64,000 nt of DNA from positions 1-64,000 of the forward strand of contig CAYYYF010000002.1 in the NCBI GenBank assembly GCA_964475945.1, in the 5' to 3' direction. Of the stretch, positions 16,482-25,238 are shown one piece after another. Made by a program: the position numbers and the translations under genes. The DNA comes from JBBIQH01 sp964475945. Its GTDB lineage: Archaea; Thermoproteota; Nitrososphaeria; Nitrososphaerales; Nitrosocaldaceae. Position 1 is the first letter of the stretch, and each line of letters opens with the position of its first letter. Under the pieces are notes generated by a model, which worked only from the letters and a program-made list of their open reading frames with translations, searched no databases and was not told where the DNA came from.

Positions 16482-17918
16482 ATGGAATTCCCTTTAGTAT
16501 GGAGATTTCAAGTTCAAGGAGCAGAAGATGTAAAGGCAAGATTAAAAGAGGTTAACGAACAGTTCTCAAGAGGAGAGCTTACAACTCATCAATATGCACA
16601 AAAACTAAGGGAGCTTAATAGAGATGCTAATACACTCAGTGGAGCTATGAGATTACAAGGTAATATAATGAGAGCAATGCATCCAAACTTAGCAATGCTT
16701 GAGAGATCATTATCTAGACTTGGTAGTGTAGCTAGGAGTGTATTAAGTACACTAGATACAGTTAACATAATACAGCTTGTTATGATAGGGAGAACAAACG
16801 CATTAACGGAGGCGCAAGATGAGTTGGAGAAAGCACAAAGGAACTATAACCTAGCAGTGGAACAATTTGGTTCAAATAGTCCGCAAGCACTTCAAGCATT
16901 AGAAGCTTTAAGTGAAGCACAGAATAAACTTAACAAAGCTATGAAAGATACAGAGAGTGATAAGATTAACGCCATAGTAGGCTCGTTATCAGGTATAGCA
17001 AACATAGCAGGCTCTTTAGGATTTGCCGTTATGGGGGTAGGAAGATTCTCTGGGGCATTAATTGGGTTAAGAGGGGTGCTAACCGCACTCATACCATCAT
17101 TTAGTTCTATACTTGCAATGTTTGGATCATTAGGACCCACTGGGCTAGCTATAGCAGGTGCTATAGCAGCTATAGGCTTGCTTGCATATGCATATCAATC
17201 AAATATGTTTAATATAAATAATGTATTAAATAACGTGGGTTCCAATATTATAACATTCTTTACGCATATTATGCCTAGTGTATTACAAATTGTTGTAAAT
17301 AAAATGACTGAGATATTTACAATAACTATACCTGATATACTATCAAATTTTGTAAAGTTTTTAACTACTATATTTACAGATGCATTGCCCAGAGTAGTAT
17401 CATTGTTCGTATCATTTTTAGCAAATACAGTTAATAGCATATTAGGATATGTTACAACTATAATTAACGCAATTAATAATGCAATAAATGCGTTATTCGG
17501 ACTAGTGGTAAAAGCACCTTCTGTATCTACAGGTTATTCTTACTCATCACCTACATCATCAGCAACCATAAGTAAATCCTCAACAAATAAGATATCATCT
17601 AACACCTCTAACAAAGGCAGTGGTCCAGCTAAAGGTCCTGCTATACCATTACAACATGGATTTGAGGGTATAATAAATAGACCTACGCTATTTCTTGCTG
17701 GAGAAGCTGGTGCAGAATATGTTTATGTACAACCATTACATAAATCATTATTGTCATCTACGTCATCAACTTCTATTTCTACTAACATGGATAATACAAA
17801 TCTAACAGTTAATATTAATATAGGTTCATTCATAGGTAATGATAGACAGGCTATAAAGCAACTAACAGATCTTATAAGTAAAGAGATAGCAAATAAAATA
17901 GGTATATTTCATTTTTAA
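16482..17918 (+). CDS. tape measure protein
   Basis: This protein of about 478 residues sets tail length. Residues 1-60 are a charged helical region, 100-170 a coiled coil (EAQDELEKAQRNYNLAVEQ), and 175-235 hold hydrophobic, Gly/Ala-rich helices typical of the tape measure. Residues 240-350 contain further amphipathic helices and about 350-400 a Ser/Thr-rich linker. Near the C-terminus there is the common tape-measure motif 'HGFEGIINRPTLFLAGEAGAE'-like segment (about residue 395). AAGGGTGA lies about 10 bases before the ATG; a TTG at 16473 is an alternative. The protein is short, so the tail should be short. Confidence 0.85.
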   Translation: MEFPLVWRFQVQGAEDVKARLKEVNEQFSRGELTTHQYAQKLRELNRDANTLSGAMRLQGNIMRAMHPNLAMLERSLSRLGSVARSVLSTLDTVNIIQLVMIGRTNALTEAQDELEKAQRNYNLAVEQFGSNSPQALQALEALSEAQNKLNKAMKDTESDKINAIVGSLSGIANIAGSLGFAVMGVGRFSGALIGLRGVLTALIPSFSSILAMFGSLGPTGLAIAGAIAAIGLLAYAYQSNMFNINNVLNNVGSNIITFFTHIMPSVLQIVVNKMTEIFTITIPDILSNFVKFLTTIFTDALPRVVSLFVSFLANTVNSILGYVTTIINAINNAINALFGLVVKAPSVSTGYSYSSPTSSATISKSSTNKISSNTSNKGSGPAKGPAIPLQHGFEGIINRPTLFLAGEAGAEYVYVQPLHKSLLSSTSSTSISTNMDNTNLTVNINIGSFIGNDRQAIKQLTDLISKEIANKIGIFHF

Positions 17919-17979
17919 TTTTCCTTATTATATTAATTATTATTTTCGTATTTAATTTGTTCTATTATTTTGTATTAAT

Positions 17980-19599
17980 ATGTATCAACTTATGAGTAAC
18001 ATAAAACCAGTTTTGCCTAAAGTTATTATATATAAAGATAATACGATATTTACTTTTGATCCAGTAAACAGAATATACGATTTTAACCTTATATCACTTG
18101 ATGTTGAGCTTAATATCGATTCTAGTCCAAGCATAGCCAAGTTTGCTGTTGAAGGATTTCATAATATTGATCTAGGATATAGAATAGATATATGGCTAGG
18201 TAAGATTCCAAACATAGATAATAAAATATTCTCAGGAGTAATAGAGGTTAAGAAACGAAGTTATAATCGAACGGATAGTATTATTACAGAATACAAAGCA
18301 AAGAGTTTAGGATATAAATTAACTGAGAGAATAATAGATATAGTTGCTAGACAGAAAATAAGGGAAGATGGATTAACGGATAATAATGATCAGAGTGCAG
18401 AGATAAGCAATTTAGTTAAAAAGATTATAGCAGATCTAACTGCGTATCCAAAGGTAAATGATGCTATGCAAGTAAGTACATTATATGACGAAGGAATAGA
18501 TCCATATATATATGTTAAGAGATCCGGCATAACATTACCAATATATATTCTACAATACAGACCTGCAATAGATGCTTTACAAGAGTTAGCAGAGATATCT
18601 GGTTATATATTCTTTGTTGACGCTGATGGTAAGTTGCATTTTCATCCTGCTGGTATGAACTCAAATATAATAATATTTAAAGATAGTATAGACAAGAATG
18701 ATAATCCCAGTATGACTGGGCTTATAATAGAATATGAGTTAGAAGATAGCATTGAAAATGTTAAGAATGTGATATATGGATTAGGAGGGAATAGACCAAA
18801 GATAAGCAAAGAAGTTACTGCTAGCAATGGTTATCAACTATTAACGGAATATAAAGCAGTTAAGATAGATCTAGTAGGTATAGAAAGAGAATTACAATAT
18901 ATAGCAGTAAGAGTTGCAAAGGTAGGAGACAATATAACATTACCATTAGAGGGTGAGCTAAGGTTAGATGATGGTAATAATAGACCAAAAGGTGCGTTAA
19001 TAAAAGCATTTAGAAAGGATCATCAAGCTATAAACGCTAACCTAGGTTTAGGTAATGGACAATGGGTACTATTTGATGTCGGAGAAGAGAACTTAGACGT
19101 TAGTACACCACATTGGTTAATTCTATATAAAAAAGGTGAACCTAATAATACTTATGCATGGTATCATGATAATTCTACAAATGGTGTTAATGCTAGATCG
19201 AATGATGGTGTATCATGGGTTGTAAATAGTAATAGTTATCAGTTCAACTATAGATTATACTATTCCCAAAGATTATTAACACCTATAGCAGATAATGAAA
19301 GCATTAATAAATATGGTAGAAGAGAAACTGTTGTATCGTGGCCTACTGTTATAGAAGACGTTGAGCTTATAGCATTAACAAAAAGTCAATTAGATATAGT
19401 GAAGAAAAGGAAACAGTTCGTAACATTAACATGTATACCAGCAGATACAATGTTAAGGTTAGGAGATGCTATTAGAGTAGTTGATAATATAAATGGATTA
19501 GATGCTATATTTGAAGTAACTAATATAAGTTATTTATTTGATCAAGGTCTTAGTAGTCATAATTACAGGTTCACTGTAAAGGGAGTAAGGTTCATTTAA
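17980..19599 (+). CDS. tail hub / distal tail protein (Tal- or gpD-like)
   Basis: This 539-residue protein follows the tape measure, as hub proteins do. Residues 30-110 contain a beta-barrel pattern (FSGVIEVKKRSYNRTDSIITE) and residues 180-240 a domain with 'PAIDALQELAEISGYIFFVDADGKLHFHPAG', a signature shared by baseplate hub proteins such as phage gpD/gp44 and Tal N-terminal domains. The middle part (about 330-440) is an insert of unknown, carbohydrate-module-like beta sequence. The C-terminal part returns to the hub fold (KRKQFVTLTCIPADTMLRLGD). Confidence 0.75.
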   Translation: MYQLMSNIKPVLPKVIIYKDNTIFTFDPVNRIYDFNLISLDVELNIDSSPSIAKFAVEGFHNIDLGYRIDIWLGKIPNIDNKIFSGVIEVKKRSYNRTDSIITEYKAKSLGYKLTERIIDIVARQKIREDGLTDNNDQSAEISNLVKKIIADLTAYPKVNDAMQVSTLYDEGIDPYIYVKRSGITLPIYILQYRPAIDALQELAEISGYIFFVDADGKLHFHPAGMNSNIIIFKDSIDKNDNPSMTGLIIEYELEDSIENVKNVIYGLGGNRPKISKEVTASNGYQLLTEYKAVKIDLVGIERELQYIAVRVAKVGDNITLPLEGELRLDDGNNRPKGALIKAFRKDHQAINANLGLGNGQWVLFDVGEENLDVSTPHWLILYKKGEPNNTYAWYHDNSTNGVNARSNDGVSWVVNSNSYQFNYRLYYSQRLLTPIADNESINKYGRRETVVSWPTVIEDVELIALTKSQLDIVKKRKQFVTLTCIPADTMLRLGDAIRVVDNINGLDAIFEVTNISYLFDQGLSSHNYRFTVKGVRFI

Positions 19600-19623
19600 T
19601 ATCTTGATGCAGTATTTTAAAGT

Positions 19624-19857
19624 ATGAGCTTTAGGGATATAAGGAATATACCAGGGATAAGCGAAATAGTAAAAAGATTAAGCGAAGAAATCGCAAGAGA
19701 ACGTTATGGTAGAAGAGGAGAGGTACTTTACATACTAAATATCTATATATCTAATGGAGAAGATTTTGTCAGTATAGTTGATAATACTTTAACTAACATC
19801 TTAACAAGTGAATACAAATATGACTCAACATCACATGACTTTGGATCGTACTCATAG
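19624..19857 (+). CDS. small provirus protein after tail hub, unknown
   Basis: This 77-residue protein has an amphipathic N-terminal helix (ISEIVKRLSEEIARERYGRR) followed by beta-like sequence. It begins 24 bases after the hub stop. Its 3' end overlaps the annotated 5' end of the next frame by 50 bases; if that gene starts at a later ATG (19868), the overlap vanishes. I do not recognise it. Confidence 0.5.
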   Translation: MSFRDIRNIPGISEIVKRLSEEIARERYGRRGEVLYILNIYISNGEDFVSIVDNTLTNILTSEYKYDSTSHDFGSYS

Positions 19858-20275
19858 TATAACTATTATGGGAAGAGTTGAGATAATATTGTATGAAGAC
19901 AATAATATAGTAAATAGAATTAGTGTTAATAACCTTGTAGTTAATATAGGGAAACAAGTACTTGCTGATATAATAACAGAAAAAGGTGCGAGTATTGCTT
20001 ATGTAGCTGTTGGCTCTGGAACTAGCCAAGTTACTCCTAATGATATTACATTACAACAAGAGATAGGTAGAAAAAGTATAACTATTAAGAGCACAAATGG
20101 TAATCAGGCAAAGTTTGATACATTCTTTGATACGTATGAGATGAATGGTGTATGGAGAGAGATAGGTTTGCTAAGCAATGATAATAGATTAGTTGCAAGA
20201 GTATTACTTAGTAATGAAATAAACAAGACAAATAGCAATACTTCTACTATTTCATGGAATATAATATTTCAGTAA
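19808..20275 (+). CDS. tail fibre-associated protein (putative)
   Basis: The frame gives up to 155 residues. A segment 'NLVVNIGKQVLADIITEKG ... IAYVAVGSGTSQVTPND' is a pattern I know from phage tail fibre and short tail proteins ('VAVGTGTTAPAAADTALQ'). The stretch before the ATG at 19868 overlaps the previous gene and has biased composition (MNTNMTQHHM), so translation may start at 19868. Position between hub and fibre supports a distal tail role. Confidence 0.6.
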   Translation: MNTNMTQHHMTLDRTHSITIMGRVEIILYEDNNIVNRISVNNLVVNIGKQVLADIITEKGASIAYVAVGSGTSQVTPNDITLQQEIGRKSITIKSTNGNQAKFDTFFDTYEMNGVWREIGLLSNDNRLVARVLLSNEINKTNSNTSTISWNIIFQ

Positions 20276-20297
20276 ACATATTATAGGGGGTGAGTAG

Positions 20298-21473
20298 ATG
20301 GCTAGATACACTATACCAAAGGTAGGAAGGGCCATATCTAGTAGTGATTGGTATAGATACATAGGTGCATTTGCAGTTGACTATATCGATTATGGTTTCT
20401 CAGTAACTAGTGTGGGTAATCTGCAAGTTAATGTAAGTAGTGGAAGAGCATATATACAAGGTATTGCGTTAGAGAGTGATGCCAATGAACAGTTAACTAT
20501 GCAAGCAAATGCTGTAAATCATATATTTATCAGATTAATCAAGGACTCACAAGGAAGGCCATTAGACTGGGAGTTCGCTGTAAATACTATTGGAGTAAAA
20601 CCACAAGACTCTATAAAGATCGCAGAGGTTACAACAAATGCTAATAATGTAATATCTATAACAGATAGAAGAGCATTAGGAGATCTAACATATATGTTCA
20701 TAGGTTCATATGATAAGTTGGAGCCCAGAGCAGGATTACTAGTTAGTGACCCAACTCTAAGATACCTACTCGTTAGAGATAATAATAATACAAAATGGAT
20801 ACCATTGCTAGGTTCTAAAGGAAATGATTATCCATTCTTCTCACTCTACGAGGCAAGGGATCACTTTAACAGGGAACAAGTTAATGTTACAAATGCACCG
20901 CAGCTATACATTACATCATTAGCCACAATAGAGAATGGTAATAATGACAGTAATGTTAGAATGCATGCAGTAACTATTGGGGGTAATTTAACAAATGGTG
21001 CACTTGCATTCTTTAGAACTAATTATACTTTAAAATCTTTTATACAAGATGCATATAGGAGTTTAGATAACATAACAATTGAATTAAGATTTAGACTTGT
21101 TACTAGAATAAGTAATGTTAAACATGCGTTTGGATTAATAGATGGTTTAACAAGCATGGACGCATTTATATCAAGTGTAAGGAAGATATGCTTAACGGTA
21201 GATGGTATAGACAACTTTACTGCTATGGTAAGTAACGGAAGTAATGAAAGCATAGTTAATACTGGCGTTGCAAGTGATGTATCATGGCATATACTAAGGA
21301 TTGAATGGTGTAGTAACAAGGTAATATTCTATATTGATAATTCTCAGACAGCGATTATAACATCAAATATACCTACATCTGCACTTAATATATTTGCAGC
21401 AATATATAATCTTACAGGAGTAAATACTAACGCATTTAATATGGTAGATTATTGGCATTATAAAGTTATTTAA
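20298..21473 (+). CDS. tail fibre with C-terminal lectin-like receptor-binding domain
   Basis: This 391-residue protein begins after a strong ribosome binding site (GGGGGTGA at 20285-20292). Residues 1-150 resemble the N-terminal domain of phage fibres that attach to the baseplate (SSGRAYIQGIALESDANEQL ... ITDRRALGDLTY). From about residue 180 to the end lies a jelly-roll, LamG/concanavalin-like domain that begins near 'ARDHFNREQVN' and ends 'VDYWHYKVI'. The same domain occurs alone in the last gene of the block. It is probably the receptor-binding part. Confidence 0.7.
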   Translation: MARYTIPKVGRAISSSDWYRYIGAFAVDYIDYGFSVTSVGNLQVNVSSGRAYIQGIALESDANEQLTMQANAVNHIFIRLIKDSQGRPLDWEFAVNTIGVKPQDSIKIAEVTTNANNVISITDRRALGDLTYMFIGSYDKLEPRAGLLVSDPTLRYLLVRDNNNTKWIPLLGSKGNDYPFFSLYEARDHFNREQVNVTNAPQLYITSLATIENGNNDSNVRMHAVTIGGNLTNGALAFFRTNYTLKSFIQDAYRSLDNITIELRFRLVTRISNVKHAFGLIDGLTSMDAFISSVRKICLTVDGIDNFTAMVSNGSNESIVNTGVASDVSWHILRIEWCSNKVIFYIDNSQTAIITSNIPTSALNIFAAIYNLTGVNTNAFNMVDYWHYKVI

Positions 21474-21494
21474 GTAGGCATTGGTGATATTAGT

Positions 21495-21740
21495 ATGAAC
21501 AGATTTAAGATAAGGGTTTATAGATCCGATGGGGATGTCAAGCTAGCATTACTAACAGAATATGATATAAAAAGTAATGAAGAATTACTTGTGTTCCTTA
21601 TTAATCTACTACTAAAGAATTTTAATATGTTGGTTGAGATAGTTCAAGATAATAATAACTATACCAGTAATAATGGAGATCTTATATTATCTAGCAATGA
21701 TAACAGTGAACATAATGAGTATTGGTTTGGTAACATCTAA
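21495..21740 (+). CDS. small protein between two fibre genes, unknown
   Basis: This 81-residue protein has an alpha/beta first half (FKIRVYRSDGDVKLALLTEY; ELLVFLINLLLKNFNMLVEI) and an Asn/Ser-rich C-terminus. It lies in the fibre operon, 21 bases after the first fibre gene. It might be a fibre assembly chaperone, but only its position suggests that. Confidence 0.45.
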   Translation: MNRFKIRVYRSDGDVKLALLTEYDIKSNEELLVFLINLLLKNFNMLVEIVQDNNNYTSNNGDLILSSNDNSEHNEYWFGNI

Positions 21741-21767
21741 GATAGAAAGTCCTTTTAATGATCTATA

Positions 21768-22505
21768 ATGAACAACATCTTTGATGTTGAAAGTAATTAT
21801 CCATATTTTGATAACTATTATGGTGCAATAGATCACTTTAATAGAGAAAATATAAATTTAGTTGATATATATCAGGTTTATACTACAGATTCGTATGCTG
21901 AAGCAAAGATACATAACAATATAGACGATTACAGATATCATGCATTATTCTTAGGTAGAGCAGGAAGCGATGGAGGTATGTATCCACAGAGAATAGCGTC
22001 CGTTGGAGCAAGGCATTATTACGTATCGCCAATTATGCTTGTTAATGCTGATACTATCGTATTTGAGTGTTTGTTTAAACAATTTAATGGTATACAAAGA
22101 GGTGAGAAGATAAGTATAGGCTTATTTAGCAGTACCCCAACCAACTCTGCTGGGAATGACGATGCATTCTCTAATATACCAATGATAGCACTAAGATATG
22201 ATGGAGGAAATAATTATACTTTGCCCAAATCTAATTACGAACTAGTATATTGCAATGACAACGGTAATGTTACTGTTGTTAATAGTGACTTAGCAAGAGA
22301 TACTAATGAGCATAGATTTAGGGTAGTATGGAGTACTAGTAGAATAGATCTTTATATAGATGGGATATTTAGGTATAGTACTAACAATAGTAGTACTATA
22401 CCTACTAGAGCATTATTACCCGCATTCTCAGTAAGGAATGCAAGAACTAGTATAGCCTTGGATATTAGACTTGTCATAGATTATTGGCATATATATTTTA
22501 TTTAA
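21768..22505 (+). CDS. stand-alone lectin-like receptor-binding protein, paralogue of the fibre C-terminus
   Basis: This 245-residue protein aligns by eye with the C-terminal domain of the fibre two genes upstream. Both begin with 'YPxF...DHFNRE', have a central strand 'RxVWxxxRIDLYIDG/IEWCSNKVIFYID', and end 'DYWHxxxI'. Such LamG/concanavalin-type domains bind glycans. The gene is the last intact gene of the virus block. It may be a second, alternative adhesin or part of a fibre tip. Confidence 0.65.
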   Translation: MNNIFDVESNYPYFDNYYGAIDHFNRENINLVDIYQVYTTDSYAEAKIHNNIDDYRYHALFLGRAGSDGGMYPQRIASVGARHYYVSPIMLVNADTIVFECLFKQFNGIQRGEKISIGLFSSTPTNSAGNDDAFSNIPMIALRYDGGNNYTLPKSNYELVYCNDNGNVTVVNSDLARDTNEHRFRVVWSTSRIDLYIDGIFRYSTNNSSTIPTRALLPAFSVRNARTSIALDIRLVIDYWHIYFI

Positions 22506-22605
22506 TTATTTTAAGATGATGTTAAGATAGCACCTTACTCAAGTTATATAATAGCATGAATACTTCCATGTACTTGTATTGATACAATAGCATTGTATTA
22601 ATTAT

Positions 22606-22785
22606 TATAGAATTAGAGGTTTAGTAGTAAGAACTGTGTTGAAAGATGGTTTCGGGATACTGAAGAGCGGATTAAGACAATTCTATAACAGGTTTCCATA
22701 TAATGCTAGTATTATAACAGTACAGAGGTTTATGAAAGTGTTTATGCTGTTATATAACTTTATAAAGGTGAGATATGTAAGTTGA
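22606..22785 (+). pseudogene. C-terminal fragment of an IS6/IS240-type DDE transposase
   Basis: The gap 22506-22858 has no intact gene. One frame reads RFSSKNCVERWFRDTEERIK (from about 22618), and after a one-base shift near 22677 it continues QFYNRFPYNASIITVQRF and MKVFMLLYNFIKVRYVS to a TGA at 22783-22785. This matches the end of IS6-family transposases ('NxVERxFRxxKxRxKxFYNxFP ... FxxxFxxLYN'). The catalytic domain is missing, so this is a truncated, frameshifted relic at the right edge of the provirus block. Confidence 0.6.
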
Positions 22786-22858
22786 CAACATGCGTTTATT
22801 AATAGAAATATATATTAATTAATTCTTTAATATAAATATAAAATTATTTATGTAGACA

Positions 22859-23197
22859 TTATATACTTGGTCTACTAGGCATGCTCCTTATTATATCTAT
22901 TAATTCATTAACTATGGCATTAACACTCTCTATACTAGTTAATGGTTTAACCTCTCTATCCATGAAAGGCATAGTAGGAAGCAGGAATAGTATCTTTTGT
23001 AATTCTTCGTTAGATTCTACATTCCATATACTTATTCCACCAGGCGTATCTGCAAATGCATATACGGTCTTCAACTTACCACTAGCAATGTAATCTTCAT
23101 ACATCTTAAAAGTTTGAGCAAGCATCTTGAGCTGTGCTAATGATACATCTGTAGGCTCAAAGTTCATCTTTACCCTATCTATAACTAGGTATAGCAT
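22859..23197 (-). CDS. muconolactone isomerase-like / YCII-like alpha-beta barrel protein
   Basis: This 112-residue protein has the ferredoxin-like fold pattern of dimeric alpha-beta barrel enzymes ('YEDYIASGKLKTVYAFAD ... GGISIWNVESNEELQKIL ... LPTMPFMDREVKPLTSIE'), close to muconolactone delta-isomerase-like proteins. No substrate can be named. It is the first host gene after the provirus, on the minus strand, and it faces the transposase relic. The start at 23197 has an alternative at residue 11. Confidence 0.6.
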   Translation of the reverse strand: MLYLVIDRVKMNFEPTDVSLAQLKMLAQTFKMYEDYIASGKLKTVYAFADTPGGISIWNVESNEELQKILFLLPTMPFMDREVKPLTSIESVNAIVNELIDIIRSMPSRPSI

Positions 23198-23266
23198 AAT
23201 TAGTATTATTTACTTAACGATTTAAGCTTTTTGTATTAAAATTAAGCCATACTAGAGAACAGAATA

Positions 23267-23275
23267 TATATAAAT
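23267..23275 (+). promoter_or_regulatory. TATA box for mcmA2
   Basis: ATATAAATA lies about 24-32 bases before the ATG at 23299, with an A-rich stretch upstream. At this spacing transcription should start at or near the ATG, giving a leaderless mRNA. Confidence 0.5.
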
Positions 23276-23298
23276 AATACCTAAATAAAATTAGAATT

Positions 23299-23724
23299 AT
23301 GCAGAAACAAGAAGAGAAGGTAAAGGAGGGACCTATACGCGTACTCGTAGCAAAACTTGGACTTGACGGTCATGATAGAGGTGCTCTTGTGCTTGCTAGA
23401 GCACTAAGAGATGCAGGGATGGAAGTCATATATTCTGGCTTATTCTGCACACCAGAACAGGTAGCCAAGATGGCTATAGATGAGGATGCTGATGTTGTAG
23501 CAATGAGTCTTCTAAACGGTGCCCACCTAACTCTATTCCCTAAGGTTGTTAAATTGTTGAAAGAGAAAGGTAGAGAGAATATACTTGTTATAGGGGGAGG
23601 TATAATACCAGAACAAGATAAGCTATTACTTGAGAAGGAAGGAGTATTAGGTAACTTTGGTCCAGGAACACCTTTACATGTAATAATAGATTTTATAAGA
23701 GAGGAGATTAGGAAGAGAAGGTAA
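23299..23724 (+). CDS. mcmA2: methylmalonyl-CoA mutase B12-binding (small) subunit
   Basis: This 141-residue stand-alone cobalamin-binding domain binds the corrin lower axial face with His in 'LDGHDRGA' (DxHxxG motif), followed by the 'SLLNGAH' and 'IGGGIIP' segments. It pairs with a catalytic subunit, not in this window, to interconvert methylmalonyl-CoA and succinyl-CoA. In Thaumarchaeota this reaction belongs to the 3-hydroxypropionate/4-hydroxybutyrate carbon-fixation cycle. The promoter is TATA-like and the gene probably leaderless. Confidence 0.93.
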   Translation: MQKQEEKVKEGPIRVLVAKLGLDGHDRGALVLARALRDAGMEVIYSGLFCTPEQVAKMAIDEDADVVAMSLLNGAHLTLFPKVVKLLKEKGRENILVIGGGIIPEQDKLLLEKEGVLGNFGPGTPLHVIIDFIREEIRKRR

Positions 23725-23785
23725 TACGGTCCTGATGTTCTTCTAATATGATATTATTTTATACCGACTGTTTATATTTATATCT

Positions 23786-24010
23786 ATGGACGATTTCATA
23801 TTGAATATAATAACATCCGTATCATATATACTGCCTATCGTTATAACTGGTACAAGCTCATACTCTTTATGCTACGTTATATTTAAGAGGAAACTAAAGG
23901 CGATAAGGGAAGCGATTGATACTCTAGATAATGCATTAGAAGATGATAAGCTAAGCAGAGAAGAGATTAAAGAGATATTGAATAAATTTAAGGCAATAAT
24001 ATATAAGTGA
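23786..24010 (+). CDS. small single-span membrane protein, unknown
   Basis: This 74-residue protein has a hydrophobic N-terminal segment (about residues 4-33) and a charged helical tail (LKAIREAIDTLDNALEDDK, LSREEIKEILNKF), which suggests a membrane anchor and cytoplasmic coiled coil. It lies 61 bases after mcmA2. I do not recognise a family. Confidence 0.55.
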   Translation: MDDFILNIITSVSYILPIVITGTSSYSLCYVIFKRKLKAIREAIDTLDNALEDDKLSREEIKEILNKFKAIIYK

Positions 24011-24085
24011 ATAATAATGAATTATAAGAATTTATAAATAAAAATTCTTAATTATGTAATTTATTTGTAAATTGTTGATATGACA

Positions 24086-25078
24086 TCAGTTCTCTTCCTT
24101 CCATATCATAGATCTTAACCTCTTGCCTACCTGCTCTATCTGATGCCTCTCTAACTCCTTTATGTACTTCTCAAATGCTCCTCTGCCTTCTTTATTATAT
24201 ACATTAACCCATTCCTCAGCAAACTTACCAGATTGTATCTCCTTAAGAACCTCTCTCATCCTTGCTTTTACACTTGCATCTATAACCCTTGGTCCTCTTG
24301 TTAAACCACCATATCTAGCGGTCTCACTAACCCTAGCATACATACCGTTTATTCCATACCTCTGAATAAGATCTACAATAAGTTTGAGTTCATGCAGACA
24401 CTCAAAGTATGCTACCTCTGGTTTATAGCCTGCCTCAACTAGTGTCTCAAATGCTGCCAAAATAAGTGAATGCGCTCCTCCACATAAATTAACCTGTTCA
24501 CCAAACCAATCGGTCTCAACCTCCTCTTTGAATGTAGTCTCTATAACACCGGCCCTAGTACATCCTATACCCTTTGCTATTGCTAAGCATCTATCCCATG
24601 CCTTGCCTGTTGCATCTTGATATACTGCTACCAATGCTGGAGTACCAAAGTTCTCAAGGTATAGTTCCCTTAACCGCTGTCCTGGTGCCTTTGGCGCAAC
24701 CATAAATACATCAACTGAGCTTGGTGGCTTTATCCATTCCCAGTGTATTGCTGCACCATGTGCAAAGCATAATGCTTTGCCATCATTAAGATAGGGTTCT
24801 ATCTCTTCTTTATACACTTTAGCTTGCTCCATATCAGGTAACAATACTAGAATTATGCCTGCTGACTTTACTGCCTCGCTAACGCTTCTAACATCATGCC
24901 CATCTCTAACTGCTTGATCGTAACTTCTGCCCTTTCTAACACCAACTATAACATTCAAGCCAGAATCTCTGAGGTTATTTGCTTGTGCATTACCTTGTAT
25001 ACCATATCCAAGTACTGCTATAATCTCATGTCTTATAACATCCAATGATACTTGATCATCTTGCCACTTTCTTGTCAT
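24086..25078 (-). CDS. ilvC: ketol-acid reductoisomerase
   Basis: This enzyme catalyses the second common step of valine, leucine and isoleucine synthesis, rearranging and reducing acetolactate with NAD(P)H and Mg2+. At 330 residues it is a class I enzyme. The Rossmann domain begins 'GYGIQGNAQANNLRDSG' (about residues 25-41), with the cofactor loop 'VGVRKGRS'. The all-helical C-terminal domain has 'DWFGEQVNLCGG' (metal ligand Asp/Glu) and 'ECLHELKLIVDLI'. It is monocistronic on the minus strand. ilvD, the next step in the pathway, lies at 39461-41134. Confidence 0.96.
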   Translation of the reverse strand: MTRKWQDDQVSLDVIRHEIIAVLGYGIQGNAQANNLRDSGLNVIVGVRKGRSYDQAVRDGHDVRSVSEAVKSAGIILVLLPDMEQAKVYKEEIEPYLNDGKALCFAHGAAIHWEWIKPPSSVDVFMVAPKAPGQRLRELYLENFGTPALVAVYQDATGKAWDRCLAIAKGIGCTRAGVIETTFKEEVETDWFGEQVNLCGGAHSLILAAFETLVEAGYKPEVAYFECLHELKLIVDLIQRYGINGMYARVSETARYGGLTRGPRVIDASVKARMREVLKEIQSGKFAEEWVNVYNKEGRGAFEKYIKELERHQIEQVGKRLRSMIWKEEN

Positions 25079-25238
25079 AACAATAGGAATAAGTAGGGAT
25101 ATTATATACTATTATATTATGAAGAGTTAATGCATTTATATACCGCATGTTAGCATTACAATTTACAATCAGCTTATACAACTATAAAAGTATCCTATAA
25201 TAAATTATCCACTTATCAAGATATATTAATGTTAATAA

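Larger units (their letters stand above)
6856..22505 (+). mobile_element. tailed-virus (Caudoviricetes-like) provirus, virion module only
   Basis: All genes run on the + strand in the usual order of a siphovirus-like structural module: terminase nuclease, portal, protease/scaffold, decoration, capsid, connectors, tail tube, chaperones, tape measure, hub and fibres. No sheath gene is seen. Bases are visibly more A/T-rich and arginine is mostly AGA, where flanking host genes favour AGG. Ends are approximate: the block lies between a TnpB relic and an IS6-type relic and no attachment repeats were found. No integrase, replication or regulatory gene is present. The structural frames themselves are intact. 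Confidence 0.85.
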
